In this document: positions 47,881 through 57,175 of the stretch, in pieces
Position numbering within the stretch: the first letter of the stretch is position 1
Layout of the letters: each line of letters opens with the position of its first letter
Source of the DNA: Minisyncoccota bacterium
GTDB taxonomy: Bacteria; Patescibacteriota; Minisyncoccia; Minisyncoccales; RBG-13-42-11
Direction of reading: 5' to 3'
Length of the DNA stretch: 57,175 nt
Assembly (NCBI GenBank): GCA_028712445.1
Contig: JAQTPY010000003.1
Location: 1 to 57,175, forward strand
Notes under the pieces: model-generated
Databases searched by the model: none
What the model was told of the DNA's origin: nothing
What the model saw: the letters and a program-made list of their open reading frames with translations, nothing else
Translations under genes and position numbers: made by a program

Positions 47881-49002
47881 TTATTGTTTATAAAAATCGC
47901 AGACTTTCTGAGCCGCGTATTCCACCTGCTCATTGTTTAATTCCGGATACATGGGCAAAGAAATTACCTTATCTGCCAATTTTTCAGAAAAAGACAATTT
48001 AAAATGAGATAAATTGAAAGCTGGCTGCAAATGATTGGCAATAGGATCTTTAATCAAAGTTTCTACCCCATTTTCCTTCAAAAAAGAGGAAAGTTCGTCT
48101 CTTTTTTCTGCCTGCAAAACATAATTCTGAAAAACATCAAAATATTTTGAATCCGAATCGGGAGCAGGCGGAAGTTTTATTCCCTTAACTGAAGCCAGCC
48201 TGTTTTGATAGATTTTGGCTATTCCCCTTCTTCTTTCTATCCAAGATGAAACATATTTTAATTTTACATTAAGAATCGCTGCCTGGAGATTGTGCAATCT
48301 TGATGTCTCTCCGAAGCAGAGAAATTCCACTTTACCTTCAGCATTCTTTCTTTGACAGTGATTCCTGTAAAGGCGAATCTTTTGAGCAATATTTTCGTCA
48401 TCAGTAATGACAGCTCCGGCATCGCCCGCAGATCCCAGAATCTTTGCCGGATAAAAACTATAGCAGGAAGCTGAACCGAAAGTTCCGGCATTTTTATTGT
48501 TAAATTTGGCTCCCAAGGATTGGGCTGAATCCTCTATCACCGCCAAATTATGCTTTTTGGCAATATCCATTATTTTTTCCATGTCGCAAGTCCTGCCGTT
48601 ATAATGGACAGGCAAGATTGCTTTCGTCTTACTGGTGACAGCTTTCTCCACTTCTTTAGGATCCATCGTAAAATCTTCTTTGACTTCAATTAAAACCGGA
48701 GTCGCTCCGACATGAAAAACGCAGGTAATGGAAGCCGCAAAAGTATGGGAAACAGTAATTACTTCGTCTCCGGGGCCCACGCCTGCCGCTTTCAAAGAAA
48801 AAATCAAAGCATCAGTTCCCGAATTAACTCCCACAGCGTATTTTGCGCCCAAAAAAGAAGCTAATCCTTTCTCAAACCTCTCCACATCTTCTCTCAAAAT
48901 CAAATCTCCCCTGCTTAAAACATCTTTTATGGCAGAATCTATTTCTTTTTCAAGATTTTTATATTGAAGAGAATAATTTACGAAAGGTACTTTAAAGGTC
49001 AT
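47881..49002 (-). CDS. DegT/DnrJ/EryC1 aminotransferase
   Basis: VGVNSGTDALIFSLKAAGVGPGDEVITVSHTF, EDSAQSLGAKFNNKNAGTFGSASCYSFYPAKILG. Confidence 0.95.
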   Translation of the reverse strand: MTFKVPFVNYSLQYKNLEKEIDSAIKDVLSRGDLILREDVERFEKGLASFLGAKYAVGVNSGTDALIFSLKAAGVGPGDEVITVSHTFAASITCVFHVGATPVLIEVKEDFTMDPKEVEKAVTSKTKAILPVHYNGRTCDMEKIMDIAKKHNLAVIEDSAQSLGAKFNNKNAGTFGSASCYSFYPAKILGSAGDAGAVITDDENIAQKIRLYRNHCQRKNAEGKVEFLCFGETSRLHNLQAAILNVKLKYVSSWIERRRGIAKIYQNRLASVKGIKLPPAPDSDSKYFDVFQNYVLQAEKRDELSSFLKENGVETLIKDPIANHLQPAFNLSHFKLSFSEKLADKVISLPMYPELNNEQVEYAAQKVCDFYKQ

Positions 49003-49930
49003 GGTTTTTCAATTTATCTAAAAAATATAATTTATCGTATATGGTTTTTGAATCCAAACCCAATTTTTCCATTAAATAATCCGGCCTTCCCACATGTTCA
49101 GAAAAAGTGTCGGGTATCCCGATTCTTCTGAATGCGCCCTTATATCCTCCCTCAAGTAAAACTTCAGACACAGCGCTTCCTAATCCCCCAATGACATTGT
49201 GGTCTTCCAGGGTGATTATCTGGGAATGATCTTTAGCTAAATCAAATATCAGTTCCCTGTCCAACGGTTTAATAGTATGCATGCTGACCAATGTCGGATT
49301 CTTTCCTTCCTTTGAAAGTCTGTCTGCCACTTCAATGGCTGCAGAGAGCATCGTGGAGCCGGTGGCAATTAAACAAATATCTTTTCCTTTGTTTACAACA
49401 ATTCCCTTTCCTGTTTTAAAATCAATTTCTTCCCTGTGAACCTCGGGTTCGCAATCTCTTCCAAAACGAACATACAAGGGGCCAGGAAAACCAATCGAAG
49501 CTTTAGCTAAAGCGATGGCTTCTTTAACATCTCCTGGAGCAACAACGGTCATATTGGGAAGAGAACGCATAATGGCAATGTCGTTGACTGAATGATGGGT
49601 GACTCCTTCCAGACCATAAACTACTCCTCCGCCTGCGCCAAGCAGCTTAATATTCAGATTGTTATAAGCTATGTCTACTCTTATTTGATCTAGCGCACGA
49701 TCAATTAAAAAAGGAATGATTGAGTAGCAGTAGACATTTTTTCCCGACATTGCCAAACCCGAAGCCACATCTATCATATTGGCTTCAGCCACCCCGACGT
49801 CGATAACTCTTTCTGGGTCTATTTTTTTTAAATCATAGAAAAATTTGACTCCCAGATCAGCAAAAAGCATGAAAATGCTTTTGTCTTTCTTGAACTCCTC
49901 AGCTAATGTTTGAAAAAATATTTTTCTCAT
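48992..49930 (-). CDS. transketolase C-terminal subunit
   Basis: VIDVGVAEANMIDVASGLAMSGKNVYCYSI; EDHNVIGGLGSAVSEVL. Confidence 0.9.
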   Translation of the reverse strand: MRKIFFQTLAEEFKKDKSIFMLFADLGVKFFYDLKKIDPERVIDVGVAEANMIDVASGLAMSGKNVYCYSIIPFLIDRALDQIRVDIAYNNLNIKLLGAGGGVVYGLEGVTHHSVNDIAIMRSLPNMTVVAPGDVKEAIALAKASIGFPGPLYVRFGRDCEPEVHREEIDFKTGKGIVVNKGKDICLIATGSTMLSAAIEVADRLSKEGKNPTLVSMHTIKPLDRELIFDLAKDHSQIITLEDHNVIGGLGSAVSEVLLEGGYKGAFRRIGIPDTFSEHVGRPDYLMEKLGLDSKTIYDKLYFLDKLKNHDL

Positions 49931-49935
49931 AATAT

Positions 49936-49960
49936 TTGTGCTAAACCTGGTTTAGCACAA
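49936..49960. repeat. perfect 25-nt palindrome between split transketolase genes
   Basis: ttgtgctaaacc-t-ggtttagcacaa. Confidence 0.95.
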
Positions 49961-50788
49961 TCCTTTTAATTCATTTAAAGCCTGCTGATACTCATTTTCA
50001 TCAGGACAGCGATCATGCCATCTGGGTTCATTCTCCATAAAAGAAATCCCCTTGCCTTTTACCGTATGGGCAATAACACAACTTGGCTTTCCTTTTTTAA
50101 AAGGAATTTTGTTCATTACTGAAACAATTTCATTGAGATCATGGCCATTGACTTCTTTGGTTTCCCAACCAAAAGCGCGCCATTTGTCAGCTAAAGGATT
50201 TAAATCCAAAACTTCTTCAATCCTCTGCATTGCTTGAAGCTTGTTATGGTCAATGATGGCAACCAAGTTATCTAGTTTATGATGACTGGCAAACATGGCG
50301 GCTTCCCAGTTTGATCCCTCCTGAAGTTCTCCGTCTCCCAAATAAACGAAAACTCGGTAGTCTTTTTTATCGTGTTTGCCAGCCAAAGCCATGCCAGATC
50401 CAATAGATAAACCATGGCCCAAAGAGCCCGAGGTAATTTCAATTCCCAAATCGATGTTTCTGGTTGGATGTTGCTCTAAAGTTCCGCCGTCTTGAGCATA
50501 TCCGTCGAATATCTCTTTTTTTATAAATCCTTTTTTGGCCAAAAAAGGATAAAGCGCAGGAACGCCGTGCCCTTTACTCAGCAAGAATCTATCCCTATTT
50601 TCATCTCTTGGGCTTTCAGAATTTATTCTTAAAATTCTAAAATAGAGGGCTGTTAAAAGCTCTATCATTGAAAGAGAGCAGCCAATATGAGGGCTCTTTG
50701 TTTTATAGATCAAATCCAAAGTATCCCGCCTCAATTCCTGGGCGGTTTTCTCTAAAATCTGGATTTCTTCTTTAGTGGCTAAAGGCAT
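49952..50788 (-). CDS. transketolase N-terminal subunit
   Basis: FLLSKGHGVPALYPFLAKKGF, VYLGDGELQEGSNWEAAMFASHHKLDNLVAIIDHN. Confidence 0.93.
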   Translation of the reverse strand: MPLATKEEIQILEKTAQELRRDTLDLIYKTKSPHIGCSLSMIELLTALYFRILRINSESPRDENRDRFLLSKGHGVPALYPFLAKKGFIKKEIFDGYAQDGGTLEQHPTRNIDLGIEITSGSLGHGLSIGSGMALAGKHDKKDYRVFVYLGDGELQEGSNWEAAMFASHHKLDNLVAIIDHNKLQAMQRIEEVLDLNPLADKWRAFGWETKEVNGHDLNEIVSVMNKIPFKKGKPSCVIAHTVKGKGISFMENEPRWHDRCPDENEYQQALNELKGLC

Positions 50789-50839
50789 ACAAATTATTAG
50801 ATATTTTAGAATAAAAGAGACTAAAAATCAAATAAAAAA

Positions 50840-50868
50840 GGATGTGCGGGGTCGGACCTAGCACATCT
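50840..50868 (+). repeat. REP-like palindrome copy 3
   Basis: ggatgtgcggggtcggacctagcacatct; 28/29 identical to copy 2. Confidence 0.9.
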
Positions 50869-50885
50869 CTAAATGTGGCACAGCG

Positions 50886-51479
50886 TTAAATAATCGCAGA
50901 TTTTATAGTTTTGAGGATTATTTTAATGTCGAGCCAAAATGAACGGGTTCTGACATACTCTTTAGCCAACTTTAACTTCTGAGGCTGAATTAACCTCCTG
51001 TAAGCTTCGTGAGGATCTTTAGCGCCTTTTAAAATTTCTCCTTCGTGAACATTAGACAGGGTAGCCAAATCTGTCATACCGGGTTTAACACTCAAAATTA
51101 TTCCTTTTGTTTCTTCATCATAAGTTGCCACTTCGGAAGGGACTTCGGGTCTGGGCCCCACAAAACTCATCTCTCCTTTTAAAATATTTATTAACTGGGG
51201 AAGCTCGTCTAAATTGTGGCTCTTAATAAATTTTCCTATTTTCAATAACCTGGGGTCGTCAGCGGAAGTTGAAGGGCCGCCTATTTTATCGGCATTTAGA
51301 ACCATTGATCTAAACTTAAATATCCTGAAAACCTTGCCTGCCTTTCCTACCCTCTCTCCTCTGTAAAAAGCAGGCCCCGGAGATTCTTTTTTTATCAAAA
51401 AAGAAATTATTAAAAGCAGAGGGAAAGACAGCAGGAGGCCGATTATAGAAAACTTAATGTCGAACAATCTTTTAATCAT
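50886..51479 (-). CDS. undecaprenyl-phosphate sugar phosphotransferase
   Basis: KRLFDIKFSIIGLLLSFPLLL, FKFRSMVLNADK, SLDELPQLINILKGEMSFVGPRPE-type motif. Confidence 0.93.
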   Translation of the reverse strand: MIKRLFDIKFSIIGLLLSFPLLLIISFLIKKESPGPAFYRGERVGKAGKVFRIFKFRSMVLNADKIGGPSTSADDPRLLKIGKFIKSHNLDELPQLINILKGEMSFVGPRPEVPSEVATYDEETKGIILSVKPGMTDLATLSNVHEGEILKGAKDPHEAYRRLIQPQKLKLAKEYVRTRSFWLDIKIILKTIKSAII

Positions 51480-52260
51480 GTTTTTTGAAAACGAATACTG
51501 CTTTAAAACCGTAACGCCTTAAAAAAGGAAGCGCGAAAAATAATTTATCTAACCCTTCCAGGATTCCAAGCAAAACCCCTCCCCCGGGATTTCCCAAAAA
51601 AGGGATGGCAAAATAGGAAAAAAAGTGAAAAAAACTGACTTGGATTTCAGAAAAATATTTTCTTGCATTTTTTAAATCCTTGGTTTTTAGAATATGGGCT
51701 TCCGCCCAGCCAGTCCTTTTGCCGAAAACCTTATTTAATTTTCTTTTTAAATTAGCTATCGGATTGTGGCCGAAAGTTTCAATGCCAATCAACAGCCCCC
51801 CTGGTTTTAAAATCCTGATAATTTCAGGAAACACTGATTTTAAATCCAGGGAAGAGAATGATCCTCCGTCAAAAACAATATCAAAATAATTATCAGGAAA
51901 TTCCGTTTTCTCACAATCTCTTCTTAAAAATTGGATTTTTTCTTCAGGAATGCCCAGCTTCTCAGCTCTTCTCCTGGCTATTTCCAAGGATTTTTCTGAA
52001 ATATCAATTCCGATTAATTTTTTTGCTCCTTTTTCAACAGAAAAAAAAGAGTGAACGCCGTTTCCGCAGCCATAATCTAAAATAATTTTATCTTTGGAAT
52101 TCTCAGCCAGAAGTTCGTAAAGGCGCTTGAAACTGGACAAAATTTGGGGCTTAAAACCCTCAAAATCAGAAAGCTCCCCTGTCGCATTTTTCTCCTCCAG
52201 GAGCTCCCTTGCCTTCTTGTCGTAATATTCCATTTCAATTTTCTTTCTCTCCTCGATCAT
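51472..52260 (-). CDS. class I SAM-dependent methyltransferase
   Basis: IILDYGCGNGVHSFFSVEKGAKKLIGIDIS. Confidence 0.85.
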   Translation of the reverse strand: MIEERKKIEMEYYDKKARELLEEKNATGELSDFEGFKPQILSSFKRLYELLAENSKDKIILDYGCGNGVHSFFSVEKGAKKLIGIDISEKSLEIARRRAEKLGIPEEKIQFLRRDCEKTEFPDNYFDIVFDGGSFSSLDLKSVFPEIIRILKPGGLLIGIETFGHNPIANLKRKLNKVFGKRTGWAEAHILKTKDLKNARKYFSEIQVSFFHFFSYFAIPFLGNPGGGVLLGILEGLDKLFFALPFLRRYGFKAVFVFKKHD

Positions 52261-53228
52261 ATGATCTTGAAAAAAGCTTTTAATGACCCTAACCCGTACC
52301 CAAAATGCCTAGCAATGAAAGCTAATGGCAGAACGAAAAATAATTTGAAATCTTCTTTTAGGGAAATCTTTGATGAAAAGAATAAGTTAGAAAAGATATA
52401 AATTAAAGCAGTAAACTTAAATAACGCAAAAAAGAATGAAGAAAAAATTCCTAAAATTAGGGTTGTTGCCAGGCCCAGAATCAGGAAAAGCGGAAGCAGA
52501 TGTCTTAAGGAAAAAAACCTCACCCCAAATTTCAAAGGATAAATCGTCCAGAAGCCGTCTTTTACATTATGGTCCCAGAATTTTCTTAAAGTATCCTGGG
52601 GATAGTATCTGGCCACAATGTCGGGAAAAAGAAGAATTTTGCCGCCAGCTTTTTTTAATCTTTTGTTAAACTCAATATCCTGCGACCTCAACATTCTTTC
52701 GTCAAAAAGCCCCACCTTTTGGAAGACTTCCTTTTTAAAGCATCCTCCGAAAACCGTATCCACTTCTTTCGGTTTATCTGAACCTATTCTGAAGCTTGAA
52801 GCCGCCCCGAAAGAGCTGGAAAGAGCCGAGGCGATAGCCCTAGCTGTCAGGGTGTTTTTGGAAGGAAGCGTTTCTATCACCCCTCCCACATTGTCAGCCC
52901 CTGATTCTTTGATCCGTTTTACGCATTGGGATATGTAATCTTTATTATAACCTGCATGACTGTCCATTCTGACAATGACATCCCCCTTGGCTGCCCTTAT
53001 CCCTATGTTTAGGGCAAAAGGAGTGAATTTCTGAGGATTGTCTAGAACCTTAATGAAAGGGTATTTTTCAGAAAACCCCTGGGCAATCTCCCGGCTTTTG
53101 TCTTCCGAAGCTCCGTCTATAACCAAAATTTCCAAATCTTCTTTGGGATAATCCTGCTTTATCAAGGATTCCAGGCAATCCCCTATAAATTTTTCCTCAT
53201 TCCGGCAAGGAATGATTACTGTAATCAT
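52257..53228 (-). CDS. glycosyltransferase family 2
   Basis: VIIPCRNEEKFIGDCLESL, ILVIDGASEDKS, DVIVRMDSHAGY. Confidence 0.92.
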   Translation of the reverse strand: MITVIIPCRNEEKFIGDCLESLIKQDYPKEDLEILVIDGASEDKSREIAQGFSEKYPFIKVLDNPQKFTPFALNIGIRAAKGDVIVRMDSHAGYNKDYISQCVKRIKESGADNVGGVIETLPSKNTLTARAIASALSSSFGAASSFRIGSDKPKEVDTVFGGCFKKEVFQKVGLFDERMLRSQDIEFNKRLKKAGGKILLFPDIVARYYPQDTLRKFWDHNVKDGFWTIYPLKFGVRFFSLRHLLPLFLILGLATTLILGIFSSFFFALFKFTALIYIFSNLFFSSKISLKEDFKLFFVLPLAFIARHFGYGLGSLKAFFKII

Positions 53229-53230
53229 TA

Positions 53231-54706
53231 TTATTTGAAAATGATTTCTTTTAATTTAGAGAAAGCGTCAGAAATATTTCTCATTTCCCTGCTTATCTGC
53301 AGCTGAGTCAGGAAATAAAAATTCCTCAACTCGTAAGGATGAAGCAAAACCCATTTTATGGTCTGAAAAATGAAAGCTGGGCGATAATAAAACTGGCGAT
53401 GGGCTCTGGCATACAAATTTTGCAGATCCTGGTTGCTTAAGGTCGGTGTGTGAAAATTAGTTCTCTCATGTAAACTCATGTTCTGCCAAATATATCCTCC
53501 TTCAACCAATCCCTCTCTCCGGAGATCCTCATATAACCCCGTTCCGGGAAAGGGGGTTGTAATTGAAAAGAAAGCAAAGTTGGGACTCAGCTCCTTTGCA
53601 AAATCTATGGTTTGCTGAACAGTTTCTCTTGTATCGCCAGGCAATCCCACCATAAAATCGCACATTACTTTAAGGCCCGCTTTCTTTACCGTTTTTATCG
53701 CCCTTCTTACTTCATCTAAAGTTATATTCTTCTGAATTCTCTTTAAAATATCCTGATTGCCGCTTTCAACTCCAAAATTAATAAACCTGCAACCCGCTTT
53801 TTTCATCAAAGCTACCAATTCGGGAGTAATATATGTCACGCGAGCATAGCAAGACCAGTTGATGTTTATTTTCTTTTCCAGCATCAAACTGCATATCTTT
53901 GCCATTCTTTCGCCATTTAAAATAATTGTGTCATCCAAAAAGTTGATGTATTTGATGTTATATTCTTTCTTCAGCCATTCAAGTTCAGCAACCACATTTT
54001 CGGGGCTGCGAGCTCTCACCCTCTTCCAGTAAGCGGCCGATGAGCAAAAAACACATCTGTTCGGACACCCCCTGGCCGTAATCACAGAATCGCTCTGAAT
54101 GTTTTTGAAACCCAAATCAGTCAGATAATCTTGGGAATAAAGATGTCGGGGCAAAAGATGGCGGGCAGGAAAAGGAAGCTCGTCAATATTCTCGATCAGT
54201 TCCCTATCCGGATTACTCATTATCTCATTTCCTTTCCTAAAGGTAATTCCCTTAATCTGAGAAACATCTTCGTTTTTTTGAAGTGCTTTCAATAATTCGC
54301 TGGCTGTAATTTCTCCTTCTCCCTTTACGACCAAATCAATTGCCGGACACTCCTTTAAAGTGTCCTCTGCCATGAAAGTGGCATGAGGGCCGCCCACCAT
54401 TATGAATTTTTCTGGCCTGGCATTTTTAACTAATCTGCTTATCTGATTAACTATTGGCATGGTAATCGTAACCACAGTAAATCCTATATATTTATGAGAG
54501 GAATTAATAATCCGTTCTGCCGTTTCTTCGGGTGTCAAAAATTCAGCATTAGCGTCCAATATTTCGATTTTAAATCCTTCTTTTTCCAAAGAACTTGCCA
54601 GATAAGCCAACCCCAAAGGAGGCCTTAGGCCTGAAGGAGATTTTTTAACGCGATAGACTCTTTCCGTATAACGGGGATTGACTAGAAGAATTGATTGGTT
54701 TTCCAT
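53231..54706 (-). CDS. B12-binding domain radical SAM protein
   Basis: PLGLAYLASSLEKEGFKIEILDANAE, ARGCPNRCVFCSS (CxxxCxxC), VMCDFMVGLPGDT. Confidence 0.93.
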   Translation of the reverse strand: MENQSILLVNPRYTERVYRVKKSPSGLRPPLGLAYLASSLEKEGFKIEILDANAEFLTPEETAERIINSSHKYIGFTVVTITMPIVNQISRLVKNARPEKFIMVGGPHATFMAEDTLKECPAIDLVVKGEGEITASELLKALQKNEDVSQIKGITFRKGNEIMSNPDRELIENIDELPFPARHLLPRHLYSQDYLTDLGFKNIQSDSVITARGCPNRCVFCSSAAYWKRVRARSPENVVAELEWLKKEYNIKYINFLDDTIILNGERMAKICSLMLEKKININWSCYARVTYITPELVALMKKAGCRFINFGVESGNQDILKRIQKNITLDEVRRAIKTVKKAGLKVMCDFMVGLPGDTRETVQQTIDFAKELSPNFAFFSITTPFPGTGLYEDLRREGLVEGGYIWQNMSLHERTNFHTPTLSNQDLQNLYARAHRQFYYRPAFIFQTIKWVLLHPYELRNFYFLTQLQISREMRNISDAFSKLKEIIFK

Positions 54707-54707
54707 A

Positions 54708-55664
54708 TTATTGCGTCAGCGATTTTCCTTTTCTTTTTTCAAATAAATAGAGAATCAGCCCCGGAATCCCGATAAAAAAGTTCATAAACATTACGATAAA
54801 AGAAAAAGCCAGAGCTTCATTAAAATTAACACCAAATGGCATTAAAAGAAAAGCATAACTTGCTTCCCTTGTCCCTAAGCCGAAGATTGAGACAGGAAGA
54901 CTGACCGCCATCACCACAAAAGCATCTATCAAATACAAATACCAGAAGGGAATGGATAATCCTAAAGCTTTGGCAAGGAAAAAATGGGCGCAAGCCATGG
55001 ATAAATAACATAATAATTCGAAACCGAATAATTTCAGAAAGAAAAAAGTCTTAATCTTTTTTAACTCAAAGAAAAATTCATCCAAAATATCTTCCACTCG
55101 TATCCTAAAAGAGCTAGGTAAAATAATTTTAAAGAAAAATGCGATTATCCTCCTGCTCTGACGCTGGCAGAAAATAATAAAAATAAAAACAAAGAAAGCT
55201 AAAACCAGGATAGCTCCCAAAATAATCGGGATTTCTATTTCCATTAAATAAATCAGTATAAGAAAAAGAATCAGGCTCAGGAGAATTGCTCCAAAGAGAT
55301 CAACCATCCTGTCTAAAATCACCATAAAAAGAGATCTCCTTAGGGAATGTTTTGATTCCTCCTGAAGATATTTTACTCTGTAAAATTCTCCCAAACGGGC
55401 AGGAGTAACCAGTCCCCAGAATATGCCTTTAACAAACATGGAAAATAATTTTCTGGAAGCAATCTTTTCTCCGAAAGAGTCAACTATCACCTTCCATTTA
55501 AAGGATCTGATGAAAATCAAAGGAGACCATAAAAAAAACGACAAAAGAAGATAAAAGATATTTGTGTTTTTAACAAGTGAAAATAACTGATTAAAATCAA
55601 TTCTTGTTAAGAAATACAGGAAGAGAACGGGACCTATGATTTTAAGAATGCTTTCCCACTTCAT
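54708..55664 (-). CDS. lysylphosphatidylglycerol synthase-like TM (UPF0104) flippase
   Basis: Multi-TM; GLVTPARLGEFYRVKYL, LDRMVDLFGAILLSL, FGLGTREASYAFLL. Confidence 0.85.
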   Translation of the reverse strand: MKWESILKIIGPVLFLYFLTRIDFNQLFSLVKNTNIFYLLLSFFLWSPLIFIRSFKWKVIVDSFGEKIASRKLFSMFVKGIFWGLVTPARLGEFYRVKYLQEESKHSLRRSLFMVILDRMVDLFGAILLSLILFLILIYLMEIEIPIILGAILVLAFFVFIFIIFCQRQSRRIIAFFFKIILPSSFRIRVEDILDEFFFELKKIKTFFFLKLFGFELLCYLSMACAHFFLAKALGLSIPFWYLYLIDAFVVMAVSLPVSIFGLGTREASYAFLLMPFGVNFNEALAFSFIVMFMNFFIGIPGLILYLFEKRKGKSLTQ

Positions 55665-56941
55665 TTTTCTTCAGATTTATTTTTTTTAAGAAAATAATCA
55701 ACTATCAGGCCTATTGTAATTGCGGAAAAAACAATCAGGAAAGCCATGGCTGGCACCATATAGCGAAGAATTGAAAGAGCCACTATGGTCATTGCCCAGA
55801 AATAAAAGATCAAAAACAGGAGAAAAAATGCCTGCCAGATCTTTTCCTTTTTACGAAAAAGATAAATAATGCCGAATAATCCTGAAAGAAGATAAGGCAA
55901 TTGAACCAGCAATATTTTCCCCTCCCACCACATCTGGGAAGTAGCATACCAGGCCCTAACCAATTTCCAACCCATCATTTTTATGACAGTCATCGGGTTT
56001 TGAATTAATTCGTTTTTCAAAAAACCAAATAGCTGACCTCCGTTTTGAAGATCAGCCCCCCTTACCCTGTCCATAAAAAGAGAGACATCTCCGGAAACCA
56101 ACACTTTATCTCCCCCTGCTCCCGTCCTTGAAGCAAAGGTTAAGCCGTCAATAACCGCCTGTGGACCGCTTGAAGAAAGAAGAATAAATTGACCAGTCAG
56201 GCTGACTATAGCAACTTCCCAAAGGAAGACAGGAATCAGTCCTCCGGTCAAAAACAGCAAAGAAAAAGAAATTCTCTTCCTCAAATCGCCTTCTTTCATT
56301 AAAGAGAAACTCACCAAAGAAAATAAGAGAGGAAGGAATAAAGCAATTGGCCTTATTAAAGCTAAAATTCCAAAAATTGCTCCTGCAAAGAAAAGAAAAC
56401 CGTAATTTCTCTTTTTTAAAGTCGATAAAAACAGCCAGAGCCCCAGAAACAGAAATGCAATAAAGGGAATTTCGCTGTTTGGATTCTTTAAAAACCATAA
56501 ACTGAAAGGATAGCTAACCCAGAGCAGAGAAGATATGATTGATACTTTACGCCCGAAAAGACTATCTACCATTAAAAAGAAAAGGCACGCAGCCAGGGCG
56601 ATCATCAGAATGTTCAAGATCAAAATTAACTGCAATTCGTCAATGCCGGTCAGCCGGGAAAGAATTATAGAACCGATTAAGAAGAAAGGATAACCGGGAG
56701 GACTGCAAATATGATTTCCTTTTTCAAGATATATTTTGCCTGAATCCAGCATACTCAAGGCCGCCGGACGATAACAGTTGGAGTAATCTGTGCCCGGAAC
56801 ATTATGCTGAGAAGGCCCTACTCCTCCCAATAACGCCAAAAAAACGACTGAAGATATAATCGAAAGCAAAAATAATGAAAGAAGAAGATTCTTCCGGCAG
56901 TTGAAAATTTTAATTAGAAATTTTAATATATTCTTTTTCAT
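55661..56941 (-). CDS. ArnT/PMT-like (GT39) glycosyltransferase
   Basis: Multi-TM; CSPPGYPFFLIGSII, SLLWVSYPFSLWFLKNPNSEIPFIAFLFLGLWLF. Confidence 0.82.
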   Translation of the reverse strand: MKKNILKFLIKIFNCRKNLLLSLFLLSIISSVVFLALLGGVGPSQHNVPGTDYSNCYRPAALSMLDSGKIYLEKGNHICSPPGYPFFLIGSIILSRLTGIDELQLILILNILMIALAACLFFLMVDSLFGRKVSIISSLLWVSYPFSLWFLKNPNSEIPFIAFLFLGLWLFLSTLKKRNYGFLFFAGAIFGILALIRPIALFLPLLFSLVSFSLMKEGDLRKRISFSLLFLTGGLIPVFLWEVAIVSLTGQFILLSSSGPQAVIDGLTFASRTGAGGDKVLVSGDVSLFMDRVRGADLQNGGQLFGFLKNELIQNPMTVIKMMGWKLVRAWYATSQMWWEGKILLVQLPYLLSGLFGIIYLFRKKEKIWQAFFLLFLIFYFWAMTIVALSILRYMVPAMAFLIVFSAITIGLIVDYFLKKNKSEEK

Positions 56942-57175
56942 GAAAGATGATCTGAAAAAAAATTATCTCTTATGCTCCCGAAAGAAAATCCCTTTAAAAG
57001 GGCAATCAGCTTTTTCTTTGTATTGCCAATTCCCCAATAATGAATGGCTTTTTCCCGGAAAGGCAAATCTAATTTCGGAGCCAAGGGATCGATCTCCCGC
57101 GGGTGAAGATAAATTATTGCCGGCTTCCCTTCTTTGTTCACTAAACTTATTCCTTTCTTTATCATCCAAAGAGGT
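56938..57175 (-). CDS. polysaccharide deacetylase C-terminus (DUF3473-like), truncated by window edge
   Basis: Frame open to the edge; PAIIYLHPREIDPLAPKLDLPFREKAIHYWGIGNTKKKLIALL. Confidence 0.7.
   Translation of the reverse strand, partial: PLWMIKKGISLVNKEGKPAIIYLHPREIDPLAPKLDLPFREKAIHYWGIGNTKKKLIALLKGFSFGSIRDNFFSDHLS

Overview
This 57 kb window looks like a Candidate Phyla Radiation (Parcubacteria-like) chromosome segment. That placement is inferred from gene content and style, not from a phylogenetic marker. Nearly all genes are on the minus strand. Positions ~1-12,050 form an accessory island: (i) a phage packaging remnant with a DNA methylase fragment, a small-terminase-like HTH protein and a truncated large terminase; (ii) secreted or anchored proteins, one with a peptidoglycan-binding domain and one with Cys-rich repeats; (iii) a large serine recombinase; (iv) a tightly packed three-gene putative defence operon consisting of an EcoRI-family adenine methyltransferase, a DUF262+HNH nuclease, and a 965-aa DUF4209-like protein with two HEPN-type Rx4H motifs. 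The island ends at a tRNA-Gln and its terminator. Next comes core chromosome: ftsX, ftsE, prfB (with a readable programmed frameshift), two tRNAs, an ftsB-like gene, lepA, murJ, a CofE-like gene, rnpB, an RNase H gene, recJ-like, pgk, a VirD4/TraG-like ATPase, a sigma-region-4/HARE-HTH protein, secF, secD, arsM, rsgA, secA and murB. A second type II R-M pair sits between murB and a carbamoyltransferase. It is divergent from a candidate 58-nt small RNA. The right-hand ~19 kb is a surface-polysaccharide cluster. The leading candidates for novelty are the three-gene defence operon, the sRNA beside the second R-M locus, and a family of small intergenic palindromes placed directly 3' of stop codons. 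No CRISPR array was seen.
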